The notes: generated by a model not told the origin, from the sequence alone. DNA of 64,000 nucleotides from Streptomyces aureus (GCF_000725495.1 NZ_JNZD01000008.1:152854-216853), one strand, 5' to 3'; counted from the stretch's first letter, positions 44,516 through 52,896 are shown. Program-made: numbers and translations.

Positions 44516-45613
44516 GTGTCCGCAGTCTCCGACCGGCTTCCCGTCTTCCCCTGGGACAAGCTGGAGCCCTACAAGGCGACCGCCGCCGCTCACCCGGACG
44601 GCATCGTCGACCTGTCCGTCGGCACCCCGGTCGACCCGGTGCCCGAGCTGATCCAGAAAGCCCTGGTCGCCGCCGCGGACTCGCCCGGCTATCCCACGGT
44701 GTGGGGCACGCCCGAGCTGCGGGACGCGCTCACGGGCTGGGTGGAGCGACGGCTCGACGCACGGGACGTCACGCACCGCCATGTGCTGCCCGTCGTCGGC
44801 TCCAAGGAACTGGTCGCCTGGCTGCCGACCCAGCTCGGCCTCGGCCCCGGCGACAAGGTCGCCTACCCGCGCCTGGCGTACCCGACGTACGAGGTCGGCG
44901 CGCGGCTCGCCCGCGCCGAGCACGTCGTCTACGACGACCCGACCGAGCTGGACCCGGCGGGTCTGAAGCTGCTGTGGCTGAACTCCCCGTCGAACCCGAC
45001 CGGCCGGGTCCTGACCGTGGAGGAGCTCACCCGGACCGTCGCCTGGGCCCGCGAGCACGGCATCCTCGTCTTCTCCGACGAGTGCTACATCGAGCTGGGC
45101 TGGGAGGCGGACCCGGTCTCGGTGCTGCACCCCGACGTGTGCGGCGGCTCCTACGAGGGGATCGTCTCGGTCCACTCGTTGTCCAAGCGCTCGAACCTGG
45201 CCGGCTACCGCGCCGCGTTCCTCGCGGGCGACCCCGCCGTCCTCGGCGAGCTCCTCGCGATCCGCAAGCACGGCGGCATGATGACCTCCGCGCCGACCCA
45301 GGCCGCCGTGGTCGCCGCGCTCGGGGACGACACCCATGTCCGCGAGCAGCGCGAGCGCTACGCGGCCCGCCGCACCGCCCTGCGCGACGCCCTCCTGGAC
45401 CACGGCTTCCGCATCGAGCACAGCGAGGCGAGCCTCTACCTCTGGGCCACCCGGGACGAGTCCTGCTGGTCCACGGTGGCCCGTCTGGCCGAGCTGGGCA
45501 TCCTGGTGGCCCCCGGCGACTTCTACGGCGAGGCGGGCGAGAGGTTCGTCCGCGTGGCCCTCACCGCCTCGGACGAGCGGGTGGCGGCGGCCGTGGAGCG
45601 CCTGCGCCGCTAG
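44516..45613 (+). CDS. dapC: Succinyldiaminopimelate aminotransferase
   Basis: 365-aa fold-type I PLP aminotransferase. The PLP lysine is K224 in SLSKRSNLAGYR, with NSPSNPTG and the C-terminal RVALT segment. DapC transfers the amino group from glutamate in the succinyl branch of diaminopimelate/lysine synthesis, providing the peptidoglycan crosslinker. dapE, the next enzyme of that branch, is 2.2 kb downstream. The start is a GTG. The assignment over other aminotransferases rests on the ferredoxin neighbour, dapE nearby and typical length. Confidence 0.88.
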   Translation: MSAVSDRLPVFPWDKLEPYKATAAAHPDGIVDLSVGTPVDPVPELIQKALVAAADSPGYPTVWGTPELRDALTGWVERRLDARDVTHRHVLPVVGSKELVAWLPTQLGLGPGDKVAYPRLAYPTYEVGARLARAEHVVYDDPTELDPAGLKLLWLNSPSNPTGRVLTVEELTRTVAWAREHGILVFSDECYIELGWEADPVSVLHPDVCGGSYEGIVSVHSLSKRSNLAGYRAAFLAGDPAVLGELLAIRKHGGMMTSAPTQAAVVAALGDDTHVREQRERYAARRTALRDALLDHGFRIEHSEASLYLWATRDESCWSTVARLAELGILVAPGDFYGEAGERFVRVALTASDERVAAAVERLRR

Positions 45614-45682
45614 CCGCTAGGGCCCGACGCCGGTGGGGACCGCGCCGGTGACGGCCGCGCTCCCGCTGCCGACGACAGCGAA

Positions 45683-45719
45683 ACGGGGGTCCGGGGAAGC
45701 GAGTTCCCCGGACCCCCGT
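45683..45719 (+). terminator. Terminator of dapC
   Basis: Perfect 16-bp stem (arms 45683-45698 and 45704-45719) with 5-nt loop, 70 nt after the dapC stop. Confidence 0.82.
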
Positions 45720-45836
45720 CGTCATGGGGCCGCCGCCCGGGCGCGAGCCGTGCCGGGCGCGCGGCGCACCGCGGCTGTTCCGTGCCCGCCCGAGCCGTAC
45801 GGCGGTCGGGCCGTGTGCGTGAGGCGCCCGGCGGGA

Positions 45837-45882
45837 CTAGGGCGTGTTGCGAAAGTCCCGCCTGCCGCGCAACACGCCCTAG
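45837..45882. repeat. CTAG-flanked palindromic element
   Basis: 15-bp perfect inverted repeat beginning CTAGGGCGTGTTGCG (arms 45837-45851 and 45868-45882), 16-nt loop. The ends are CTAG. The right end supplies the TAG stop codon of the minus-strand gene 45879-46376. It resembles small palindromic elements spread through Streptomyces genomes and could also terminate transcription. Confidence 0.6.
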
Positions 45883-46376
45883 CCCAGCGGCAGGCTCTTC
45901 AGCGGGAGCTGACCCGTCGGCAGGCCGCCCTTGGTCACCGCGTCGGTGGGCAGACCGCCCTTGGTCACGGCGTCCGTCGGCAGGCCGCCCTTCGTCACGG
46001 CGTCGGTGGGCAGGCCGCCGCCGGTGGCGGTCTTCGTGGTGTCGCCGAGCAGGCCGCCGGCCCGGCCGGCCGCGGTGCCCGCCACCTTCTTCGCGGCGGG
46101 CGTGGCCTTCTTGGCGACCTTGCCGCCGACGCCCGGCAGGGCCTTGTCGACCGCCTGGCCGCCGGACTTGCCGGCGATCCCGGTGACGTGCCGCGTCGCT
46201 CCGTCGACCGTGCCGGCGACGTTCGCCCCGTCCAGGGCGGTCAGTCCGCCGAGGCCGGGCGTGGCCGGCAGCGCGGGCGCCGCGCAGGCGGAGCCGGCCG
46301 CGCCGACCACGGGTGCCGCTCCGGCCGCGACGAGCAGCACGACACGGGCGATCCGGCGGGTCAGGGGGAGGGACAT
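45879..46376 (-). CDS. Secreted protein with decapeptide repeats
   Basis: 165 aa with a Sec signal peptide (positive start, hydrophobic residues ~8-25, likely cleavage after ACA near residue 32). The mature part is Gly/Thr/Ala/Lys-rich and ends with three repeats of GGLPTDAVTK and a degenerate fourth. ATG at 46376 has AAGGAG 5 nt upstream. No catalytic motif. Its stop codon lies in the palindromic element at 45837-45882, so the true C-terminus may have been cut or set by that element. Possibly a cell-wall-associated structural protein, but this is a guess. Confidence 0.7.
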   Translation of the reverse strand: MSLPLTRRIARVVLLVAAGAAPVVGAAGSACAAPALPATPGLGGLTALDGANVAGTVDGATRHVTGIAGKSGGQAVDKALPGVGGKVAKKATPAAKKVAGTAAGRAGGLLGDTTKTATGGGLPTDAVTKGGLPTDAVTKGGLPTDAVTKGGLPTGQLPLKSLPLG

Positions 46377-46694
46377 GGTGCTCCTTAGACGGAAGAGAAC
46401 GGGGAAGCGTCCCGCCGGAAGCCGATCGACCGAAGTGATCGTTCCGGGCTCGGACGCACTGACTACCGCTCGAAGTCCTCGAAGGTTGCGGTGGGCCGAC
46501 GCAAAGAGTTGGTAATGCGTCGCATTATCGTTTGTGAATAAAAACGGGCAAACGCTACCCGGTGATGGTGTCGTCGGCGTCCCCATGGCCCTGTGTTCCC
46601 TAGGGATTTCACGGGCGGGCGAGTGAGCGCCCGAAAGCGCGCGCACATCACCGCCCGCCAGGAGCGGGGTCCTCCTCAGGGGTGAGGCACCGTA
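46377..46694 (-). promoter_or_regulatory. AT-richer promoter region with palindrome
   Basis: 318 nt between two minus-strand genes. On the minus strand TTGCCC (46546-46551) and GATAAT (46524-46529) are 16 nt apart, a good vegetative-type promoter. A perfect palindrome TAATGCG-T-CGCATTA (46513-46527) overlaps the -10 hexamer and could be an operator. The leader to the ATG at 46376 would be about 140 nt. The rest of the region (46560-46694) shows nothing clear. Confidence 0.5.
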
Positions 46695-47732
46695 CTACTG
46701 CCCGGTGACGATCCGGACCTCGGCCGCGGCCTCCTTCGTCCCCGAACCGGCCTTGTCGTCGGCCGTGCGCCACGAGCCCTCGGCCGTCCCCGCGGTCCAC
46801 TCGCGCCCCGCGTACGACACCCGGTCGATGTGCAGGGCGGAGGAGTTGGCCACGGCCCAGTGCGCGACCTCCCAGCCGCGGCGCAGCGCCGTGCTCCCGG
46901 AGCCGGACCCCTCGGGCACGGGGACGGTCACGGTCCGGTCGGCCGTTCCCGTGGCGGCCGGGGAGGCGGCGGGAGCGGACGAGGACGCGGGGGCGGACGG
47001 GTCGGGGGAGTCCGGGGCGGACGGCTCCGGTGTCACGGCCGACCCCTCGGCGGCCACGGTGGCGCCCGCCTCCTGGAGCACATCGCGTCCGAAGTCCCGG
47101 GCGAGCGCGGCGCGCACCGGCGCCGGTCCGCCCGCGGGGGTCGCGGCCGGGCGCCCCTGGCAGGTCAGCGTGGCCGCCGCACGGCCCGTCAGGGCGGCGG
47201 CGAGCAGGGTGGCGTCCGGCTCGTGCTTGGCGTACGCCTGCGGGAAGCCGCTGTGCTGCACCCGCTGCGCGGCGACGGTGAGCGGCAGCCGTGAATAGCC
47301 GGGGACCTTGGCCAGGTGCTCGTAGAAGACGCCCGCCGCGTACGTGGGGTCCATGATCTGCTTCTCGGTGCCCCAGCCCTGCGAGGGACGCTGCTGGAAC
47401 AGGCCGAGGGAGTCCCGGTCGCCGTGCTGGATGTTGCGCAGCCCGGACTCCTGGAGCGCGGTCGCCAGCGCGATGGCCACCGCACGCTCGGGCATGCCCC
47501 GCGAGGTGCCGATCGCCGAGATCGTCGCCGCGTTCACCGCCTGCTCGGGGGTGAACTCGTACGACGCCCCGTCGCCGTTGCCGGAGACGACCTTGCACCG
47601 GGGCGCGCCCACGCCGCCCGTGAGGTACTGCACGCCGAGATAACCCGCGACCGCGAGCAGGACCACGAGGGCCCCGCCGAAGCGCAGGAGGCGACCGCGG
47701 CGTCGGACTGGAGTGGGGGACGGCTCAGACAC
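46695..47732 (-). CDS. Membrane-anchored protein with lysozyme-fold-like domain
   Basis: About 345 aa from a GTG (an in-frame ATG at 47813 would add 27 residues). One N-terminal helix (~17-38) anchors it. The outer domain has ALATALQESGLRN and SLGLFQQRPSQGWGT, the pattern of lytic transglycosylase/lysozyme-fold domains, with the Glu of LQESGL as candidate catalytic residue. A Pro/Ser/Ala-rich linker and a second beta-rich domain follow. I infer peptidoglycan binding or cleavage; activity is unproven. Confidence 0.72.
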   Translation of the reverse strand: MSEPSPTPVRRRGRLLRFGGALVVLLAVAGYLGVQYLTGGVGAPRCKVVSGNGDGASYEFTPEQAVNAATISAIGTSRGMPERAVAIALATALQESGLRNIQHGDRDSLGLFQQRPSQGWGTEKQIMDPTYAAGVFYEHLAKVPGYSRLPLTVAAQRVQHSGFPQAYAKHEPDATLLAAALTGRAAATLTCQGRPAATPAGGPAPVRAALARDFGRDVLQEAGATVAAEGSAVTPEPSAPDSPDPSAPASSSAPAASPAATGTADRTVTVPVPEGSGSGSTALRRGWEVAHWAVANSSALHIDRVSYAGREWTAGTAEGSWRTADDKAGSGTKEAAAEVRIVTGQ

Positions 47733-47847
47733 GCGTACAAGGTACTGGAGAGCGCTGTGGGTGCACCCTGGGGCTGTGGACAACGTGAGAGAGGCCGGGG
47801 GATACGACCGCATCCGGCTGCTTTCGGTACCCCCAAGGCCGGCGCGC

Positions 47848-47861
47848 TAGGGTCGACGCCA
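47848..47861 (+). promoter_or_regulatory. Putative leaderless promoter of dapE
   Basis: TAGGGT at 47848-47853, 7 nt before the ATG at 47861, with no ribosome binding site in between. Same layout as mshB. Confidence 0.5.
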
Positions 47862-48940
47862 TGGCCGACACCCCGCTTGACCTCACCCTGGACGCAGCCG
47901 AGCTCACCGCGCGGCTGGTCGACTTCCGCTCCGAGAGCGGGGACGAGAAGCCGCTCGCGGACGCCGTCGAGACCGCCCTGCGCGCACTGCCCCACCTGAC
48001 GGTCGACCGGTACGGCAACAACGTCGTGGCGCGCACGAACCTGGGCCGCGCCGAGCGGGTGATCCTGGCCGGACACATCGACACCGTGCCGATCGCGGAC
48101 AACGTGCCCTCCCGGCTCGACGAGGACGGCGTGCTGTGGGGCTGCGGCACCTGCGACATGAAGTCGGGCGTCGCCGTCCAGCTCCGCATCGCGGCCACCG
48201 TCCCCGAACCCAACCGCGACCTCACCTTCGTCTTCTACGACAACGAGGAGGTCGCCGCCCATCTCAACGGGCTCAAGCACGTGGCCGAGGCCCACCCCGA
48301 GTGGCTGCGGGGCGACTTCGCGGTCCTCCTGGAGCCCTCCGACGGACAGGTCGAGGGCGGCTGCCAGGGCACGCTGCGGGTCCTGCTGAGGACCAAGGGG
48401 GAGCGGGCCCACTCCGCCCGGGCCTGGATGGGCTCGAACGCGATCCACGCGGCCGCCCCGATCCTCGCCGCGCTGGCCGCCTACGAGCCGCGCCACCCGG
48501 TGATCGACGGTCTGGAGTACCGCGAGGGCCTGAACGCGGTGAACATCGCGGGCGGGGTCGCCGGCAACGTCATCCCCGACGAGTGCGTCGTCACCGTCAA
48601 CTTCCGCTACGCGCCCGACCGCACGGAGGAGGAGGCGGTCGAGCACGTCCGCGAGGTGTTCGCGGACTGCGGGGTGCAGGAGTTCGTCGTCGACGACCAC
48701 AGCGGTGCCGCCCTCCCCGGCCTCTCCCACCCGGCCGCCGCCGCGTTCATCGAGGCGGTGGGCGGCGTCCCGCAGCCCAAGTACGGCTGGACGGACGTCT
48801 CCCGCTTCAGCGCGCTCGGCGTCCCCGCGGTCAACTACGGCCCCGGCAATCCGCACCTGGCCCACAAGCGGGACGAGCGCGTGGAAACGGCCAAGATCCT
48901 CGCGGGCGAGGAGCGGCTGCGCGACTGGCTGACCGGCTGA
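47861..48940 (+). CDS. dapE: Succinyl-diaminopimelate desuccinylase
   Basis: 359-aa M20-family metallohydrolase that removes succinate from N-succinyl-LL-DAP in lysine/peptidoglycan precursor synthesis. Metal-ligand motifs visible are AGHIDTVP (His and Asp region), CGTCDMKSG (bridging Asp), YDNEEV (catalytic and ligand Glu) and the late NPHLAHKRDERV (His). The length and HIDTVP/GTCDMKSG spellings fit the actinobacterial DapE class. A probable leaderless start at the ATG 47861. Confidence 0.93.
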   Translation: MADTPLDLTLDAAELTARLVDFRSESGDEKPLADAVETALRALPHLTVDRYGNNVVARTNLGRAERVILAGHIDTVPIADNVPSRLDEDGVLWGCGTCDMKSGVAVQLRIAATVPEPNRDLTFVFYDNEEVAAHLNGLKHVAEAHPEWLRGDFAVLLEPSDGQVEGGCQGTLRVLLRTKGERAHSARAWMGSNAIHAAAPILAALAAYEPRHPVIDGLEYREGLNAVNIAGGVAGNVIPDECVVTVNFRYAPDRTEEEAVEHVREVFADCGVQEFVVDDHSGAALPGLSHPAAAAFIEAVGGVPQPKYGWTDVSRFSALGVPAVNYGPGNPHLAHKRDERVETAKILAGEERLRDWLTG

Positions 48941-49088
48941 GGCGCGCTCCGTACCCGTCGCCCGCGCACGGCGGACATGCCCACGTCCCCCCGCCGTAAC
49001 CAGCGGAGATCTACGCTGGGGCGGAACGACCTTCCCCCGCACCGGTTTCGGCCGGGGCGGGGGAGATCCGTACGCGGAGGGAGTGGAC

Positions 49089-49847
49089 ATGGCTACTGGC
49101 AACCCGGAGGGCAAGAAGCGGCCACCGGACGAGCAGCGGCTGGGCCCGGTGCTGCGCAGGCGGAACCAGGTTCAGGCGAGCACCACCGACCAGAGGCTGC
49201 TGGACGCGGGCGGCCCCTCGGACTGGGTGCACACCGATCCCTGGCGCGTCCTGCGCATCCAGTCGGAGTTCATCGAAGGCTTCGGCACACTGGCCGAACT
49301 CCCGGCGGCGATCAGTGTGTTCGGCTCGGCGCGGACACCGGTGGACTCGCCCGAGTACGAGGCAGGCGTCGCCCTCGGCCGCGGTCTCGTCGACGCCGGG
49401 TTCGCGGTGATCACCGGCGGTGGTCCGGGTGCCATGGAGGCCGCCAACAAGGGCGCCCTGGAGGCGAAGGGCATCTCCGTCGGCCTCGGCATCGAGCTCC
49501 CCTTCGAGCAGGGGCTGAACCCGTACGTCGACATCGGCCTGAACTTCCGCTACTTCTTCGTCCGGAAGATGATGTTCGTCAAGTACGCCCAGGGGTTCGT
49601 GGTCCTGCCCGGCGGACTCGGCACCCTCGACGAACTCTTCGAGGCGCTCACACTGGTGCAGACCCAGAAGGTCACCCGCTTCCCCATCGTGCTGTTCGGC
49701 ACCGAGTACTGGGGCGGACTCGTGGACTGGCTCAAGAACACCCTCGTCGCCCAGGGCAAGGCGGCCGAGAAGGACCTGATGCTGTTCCACCTGACCGACG
49801 ACGTGGACGAGGCGGTCGCGCTGATGTCGAAGGAGGCGGGCCGCTAG
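49089..49847 (+). CDS. LOG-family protein (TIGR00730)
   Basis: 252 aa. Rossmann-like fold with ISVFGSARTP, the GGGPGAMEAANKGA loop and the hallmark PGGxGTxxE motif (LPGGLGTLDELFE). LOG proteins are cytokinin riboside 5'-monophosphate phosphoribohydrolases or related nucleotide hydrolases; the bacterial role is unclear. An additional N-terminal tail of ~40 polar residues. The ATG at 49089 follows GGAGGGAG by 6-7 nt. Equivalent in position to Rv1205. Confidence 0.9.
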   Translation: MATGNPEGKKRPPDEQRLGPVLRRRNQVQASTTDQRLLDAGGPSDWVHTDPWRVLRIQSEFIEGFGTLAELPAAISVFGSARTPVDSPEYEAGVALGRGLVDAGFAVITGGGPGAMEAANKGALEAKGISVGLGIELPFEQGLNPYVDIGLNFRYFFVRKMMFVKYAQGFVVLPGGLGTLDELFEALTLVQTQKVTRFPIVLFGTEYWGGLVDWLKNTLVAQGKAAEKDLMLFHLTDDVDEAVALMSKEAGR

Positions 49848-50003
49848 AGGTCCCGCGGCCGGCGGTGCGGATACGGCGGGGGGGGGGGGGGGGGGGCCCC
49901 CCCCCCCCCCCCCCCCCCCGCACGCCGTGCCGGCCCAGTCGGCATCGCGCCCGGTGCCCCGCTGCCCGGCACCCCGCGCGCGCCGTACGCCGTGTCCCGC
50001 CCG
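49848..50003. repeat. G19-C23 homopolymer palindrome between convergent genes
   Basis: A run of 19 G (49878-49896) is directly followed by 23 C (49897-49919). It forms a perfect snap-back structure in the terminator position between the LOG gene and folP. Such a tract is highly unusual and may be an assembly or base-calling artefact at a hard hairpin. Confidence 0.8.
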
Positions 50004-50864
50004 CTACGCCAGTCCGCGCCGGGCCACCGCCGGCGGCCGGTGGCCGGCGATCGACGCCACCATGTCCAGCACCTGCCGGGTCTCCGCGACCTCGTGGACG
50101 CGGTACACCTGCGCCCCCAGCCACGCCGACACGGCGGTCGTCGCCAGGGTCCCGACAATTCGCTCCTTGACCGGCTTGTCGAGCGTCTCGCCCACGAAGT
50201 CCTTGTTGGACAGGGAGACCAGGACCGGCCACCCGGTGGAGACCATCTCGCCGAGCCGCCGGGTCGCCTCCAGACTGTGCCGGGTGTTCTTCCCGAAGTC
50301 GTGGCCCGGGTCGATGAGCACCGACTCCCGGGGCACCCCGAGCGCCACCGCGCGCTCCGCGAGGCCCAGCGTGACCTCCAGGATGTCGGCCATCACGTCG
50401 TCGTAGACGACCCGGTGCGGGCGCGTCCGCGGCTCGGACCCGCCGGCGTGGGTGCACACGAGCCCCACGCGATGGCGGGCGGCCACCTCGGCCAGCCGGG
50501 GGTCGACCCCGCCCCAGGCGTCGTTGAGCAGGTCCGCACCGGCCTCGCAGACCGCCTCGCCCACCTCGTGCCGCCAGGTGTCGACGCTGATCACGACGTC
50601 GGGGAAGCGGCGGCGCACCTCGGCGACGAACCCGACCGTCCGGCGCGCCTCCTCGTCGGCGGTGACCTCCTCGCCGGGCCCGGCCTTCACCCCGCCGATG
50701 TCGATGATCGCGGCACCTTCGGCGACGGCCTGCTCCACGCGCGCGAGGGCGGGCTCGTCGCGGAAGGTGGCCCCCTGGTCGTAGAAGGAGTCCGGGGTCC
50801 GGTTCACGATCGCCATGATCACCGGCTCGTGCGCCTCGAATTCGCGCCTGCCCAGCCTGAGCAT
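50004..50864 (-). CDS. Dihydropteroate synthase-family protein (FolP2-like)
   Basis: 286-aa TIM-barrel pterin-binding protein: IMAIVNRTPDSFYDQG (substrate loop), IIDIGGVKAGPG, SVDTWRHEV, NDAWGG, LIDPGHDFGKN. Classic folP has NVTPDSFSDGG; the NRTPDSFYD variant is that of the second mycobacterial copy (Rv1207, FolP2), which is reported to lack synthase activity. The location between LOG and DivIVA/tag genes also matches Rv1207. So I favour a folP2-type paralogue with a different or lost function over true folate synthesis. ATG start with an AGGGG site. Confidence 0.85.
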   Translation of the reverse strand: MLRLGRREFEAHEPVIMAIVNRTPDSFYDQGATFRDEPALARVEQAVAEGAAIIDIGGVKAGPGEEVTADEEARRTVGFVAEVRRRFPDVVISVDTWRHEVGEAVCEAGADLLNDAWGGVDPRLAEVAARHRVGLVCTHAGGSEPRTRPHRVVYDDVMADILEVTLGLAERAVALGVPRESVLIDPGHDFGKNTRHSLEATRRLGEMVSTGWPVLVSLSNKDFVGETLDKPVKERIVGTLATTAVSAWLGAQVYRVHEVAETRQVLDMVASIAGHRPPAVARRGLA

Positions 50865-51037
50865 CCCCTGTGACCTCTCCCAGTAAGTCGCACCGATAAG
50901 CCGCCTGCGACCTTAACTGTCAGACTCGCATGGCACGATCGGAGCCTGACACTTCCGGCGTCAGACTGCTTTCGTCAGCACCAGTACTTCCGCGCCGACG
51001 CGACCCGCGCCGGCACCAGAGCGTGGGGACCTCAGCG

Positions 51038-51388
51038 ATGTTCATGTTCTTGTTCCTGGTCGTCGCCCTCGCCGTCGTGGTCGCCGCGGTGACCCTGTCC
51101 GTGGTGGGCGGCGGCGAGAGCGCGCCCCTCGCGGACGCCGATCCCGAGCGGCTCAGCGATCCGCTGCCGTACGACCGTCCGGTGCACAAGGCGGACGTGG
51201 ACTCCCTGCGCTTCGCCGTCACCGTGCGCGGCTACCGCATGGCGGACGTCGACGACGCGCTCGGCCGTCTGGGCGCCGAGATCGGTGAGCGGGACGCCCG
51301 GATCGCCGACCTGGAGGCCGCGCTCGCGGGTGCCCGCGCGGCGCACGCCACGACCTCGCTGCGCAAGCACCCCGAGGACGAGCGGTGA
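51038..51388 (+). CDS. DivIVA-domain small membrane protein
   Basis: 116 aa. An N-terminal helix (MFMFLFLVVALAVVVAAVTL) is followed by a short DivIVA-like motif (DSLRFAVTVRGYRMADVDDALGRL) and a coiled coil to residue ~105. The RGYRMxDVD signature is the DivIVA N-terminal-domain pattern of actinobacterial polar-growth proteins. The stop overlaps the tag start by 4 nt (GTGA). Positional match to Rv1209. Might link membrane curvature or poles to a partner; function not known. Confidence 0.8.
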   Translation: MFMFLFLVVALAVVVAAVTLSVVGGGESAPLADADPERLSDPLPYDRPVHKADVDSLRFAVTVRGYRMADVDDALGRLGAEIGERDARIADLEAALAGARAAHATTSLRKHPEDER

Positions 51389-51966
51389 GCGGGGCGCTGG
51401 CGGGACCCGACGGGGCGCTGCGCTGCCCCTGGGCGCTGTCCACCGAGGACTACGTGGCCTATCACGACGAGGAGTGGGGCCGGGCGGTCCACGGCGACGA
51501 CGCCCTGTACGAACGGCTGTGTCTGGAGGCCTTCCAGTCCGGGCTGTCCTGGATCACCATCCTGCGCCGCCGCGCCGGGTTCCGGGCGGCCTTCGCGGAC
51601 TTCGAGATCGCCAAGGTCGCGCTGTTCACCGAGGCCGACGAGGAGCGTCTGCTCGCCGATCCCGGGATCATCCGCAACGGCGCCAAGATCCGGGCGACCG
51701 TCGCCAACGCGCGCGTGCTGGCCGAATGGGCCCCGGGCGAGCTGGACGAACTCGTGTGGTCCTTCGCCCCCGACCACGCCACCCGGCCGGCCCCGGAGCG
51801 GCTCTCGGACGTGCCGGCCGTCACCGACGAGTCGACCGCGCTGTCCAAGGCGCTGAAGAAGCGCGGCATCCGGTTCGTGGGCCCGACGACGGCGTACGCC
51901 CTCATGCAGGCCTGCGGTCTGGTGAACGACCACCTGGCGGACTGCTCGGTGCGCGACGCGGGGTGA
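51385..51966 (+). CDS. tag: DNA-3-methyladenine glycosylase I
   Basis: 193 aa. Removes 3-methyladenine from alkylated DNA in base-excision repair. Family hallmarks are CPWALSTEDYVAYHDEEWG at the N-terminus, SWITILRRRAGFRAAFADFE and the C-terminal RFVGPTTAYALMQACGLVNDH, with the Cys/His residues used for zinc. GTG start coupled to the DivIVA-domain gene, the same pairing as mycobacterial Rv1209-tagA. Confidence 0.93.
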   Translation: MSGALAGPDGALRCPWALSTEDYVAYHDEEWGRAVHGDDALYERLCLEAFQSGLSWITILRRRAGFRAAFADFEIAKVALFTEADEERLLADPGIIRNGAKIRATVANARVLAEWAPGELDELVWSFAPDHATRPAPERLSDVPAVTDESTALSKALKKRGIRFVGPTTAYALMQACGLVNDHLADCSVRDAG

Positions 51967-52042
51967 CCGGGACGCCCCAGCGGCTCGGTGGGACCGCCGC
52001 CGGGGACCGCAGGACGGTTCCGTGACGCCGGGAGGAGACCCG

Positions 52043-52084
52043 GTTTCCGGCCGCGGGTCGCACGCGGCGCCCGCGGCCGGAAAC
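52043..52084. terminator. Hairpin between convergent tag and enoyl-CoA hydratase genes
   Basis: 15-bp perfect stem (arms 52043-52057 and 52070-52084), 12-nt loop, just after tag and before the 3' end of the minus-strand gene. Confidence 0.75.
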
Positions 52085-52092
52085 CCGTGGGC

Positions 52093-52896
52093 TCAGTGCC
52101 CGAGGTACTTGGGCTTCTCCTTGTTCACGAACGCCTGGACCGCGATGGCGTGGTCCTCGGAGGCCCCGGCCCGTCCCTGGAGCTCGTCCTCCTTCTCGAG
52201 GGTCTCCTCCAGTGAGTGGGTGAGCCCGAACGCGACGGACTCCTTCAGCGCCGCGTAGGCCAGCGTGGGTCCGGAGGCCAGCGCCCGCGCCACCTTCTCC
52301 GCCTCGGAGCGCAGCTCGGCGGCCGGAACCAGCCGGTTCGCGATGCCCAGCTCGTACGCCTCCTGGGCGCTGATGCTGCGCGGGAAGAGCAGCAGGTCGG
52401 TGGCACGGCTCGGGCCGATCACCCGGGGCAGCGTCCAGGAGATGCCCGAGTCGGCGGTCAGCGCGACACCGGCGAAGGACGTGTTGAAGGCGGCCGTGTC
52501 GGCGACGACGCGGTAGTCGGCGGCGAGCGCGAAACCGAACCCGGCCCCGGCCGCGACGCCGTTGACCGCGGCCACCACGGGCTTCGCGGCTCCGGTCAGC
52601 GCCCGCACGATCGGGTTGTAGTGCTCGCGCACGGTCCTCATCGTCCCGCCCGAACCCGACTCCCGGTCGGCGGCCAGCAGCCCGATGTGCTCCTTGAGGT
52701 CCTGGCCCACGCAGAACGCCCGGTCACCGGCCGCGGTCAGCAGGATCGCCCGTACGGCGTCGTCCTCGGCGGCGGCCTGCGCGGCGTCCCGGAAGGCGAC
52801 CTTGGTCTCGACGTTCATCGCGTTCATCGCCTCGGGGCGGTTCAGCGTGATCGTCGCGAGTCCGTCGCTCACCTCGTAGAGCACGGTGTCGGCCAT
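52093..52896 (-). CDS. Enoyl-CoA hydratase/isomerase family protein
   Basis: 267-aa crotonase. The oxyanion-hole motifs are AFCVGQDLKEH and NGVAAGAGFGFALAADYRV. In the second active-site segment (VALTADSGISWTLPRVIG) an Asp stands where hydratases have Glu, as in PaaG-type isomerases, so isomerase or ring-modifying activity is possible. ATG at 52896. It is an addition relative to the mycobacterial gene order. Substrate cannot be read. Confidence 0.85.
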   Translation of the reverse strand: MADTVLYEVSDGLATITLNRPEAMNAMNVETKVAFRDAAQAAAEDDAVRAILLTAAGDRAFCVGQDLKEHIGLLAADRESGSGGTMRTVREHYNPIVRALTGAAKPVVAAVNGVAAGAGFGFALAADYRVVADTAAFNTSFAGVALTADSGISWTLPRVIGPSRATDLLLFPRSISAQEAYELGIANRLVPAAELRSEAEKVARALASGPTLAYAALKESVAFGLTHSLEETLEKEDELQGRAGASEDHAIAVQAFVNKEKPKYLGH

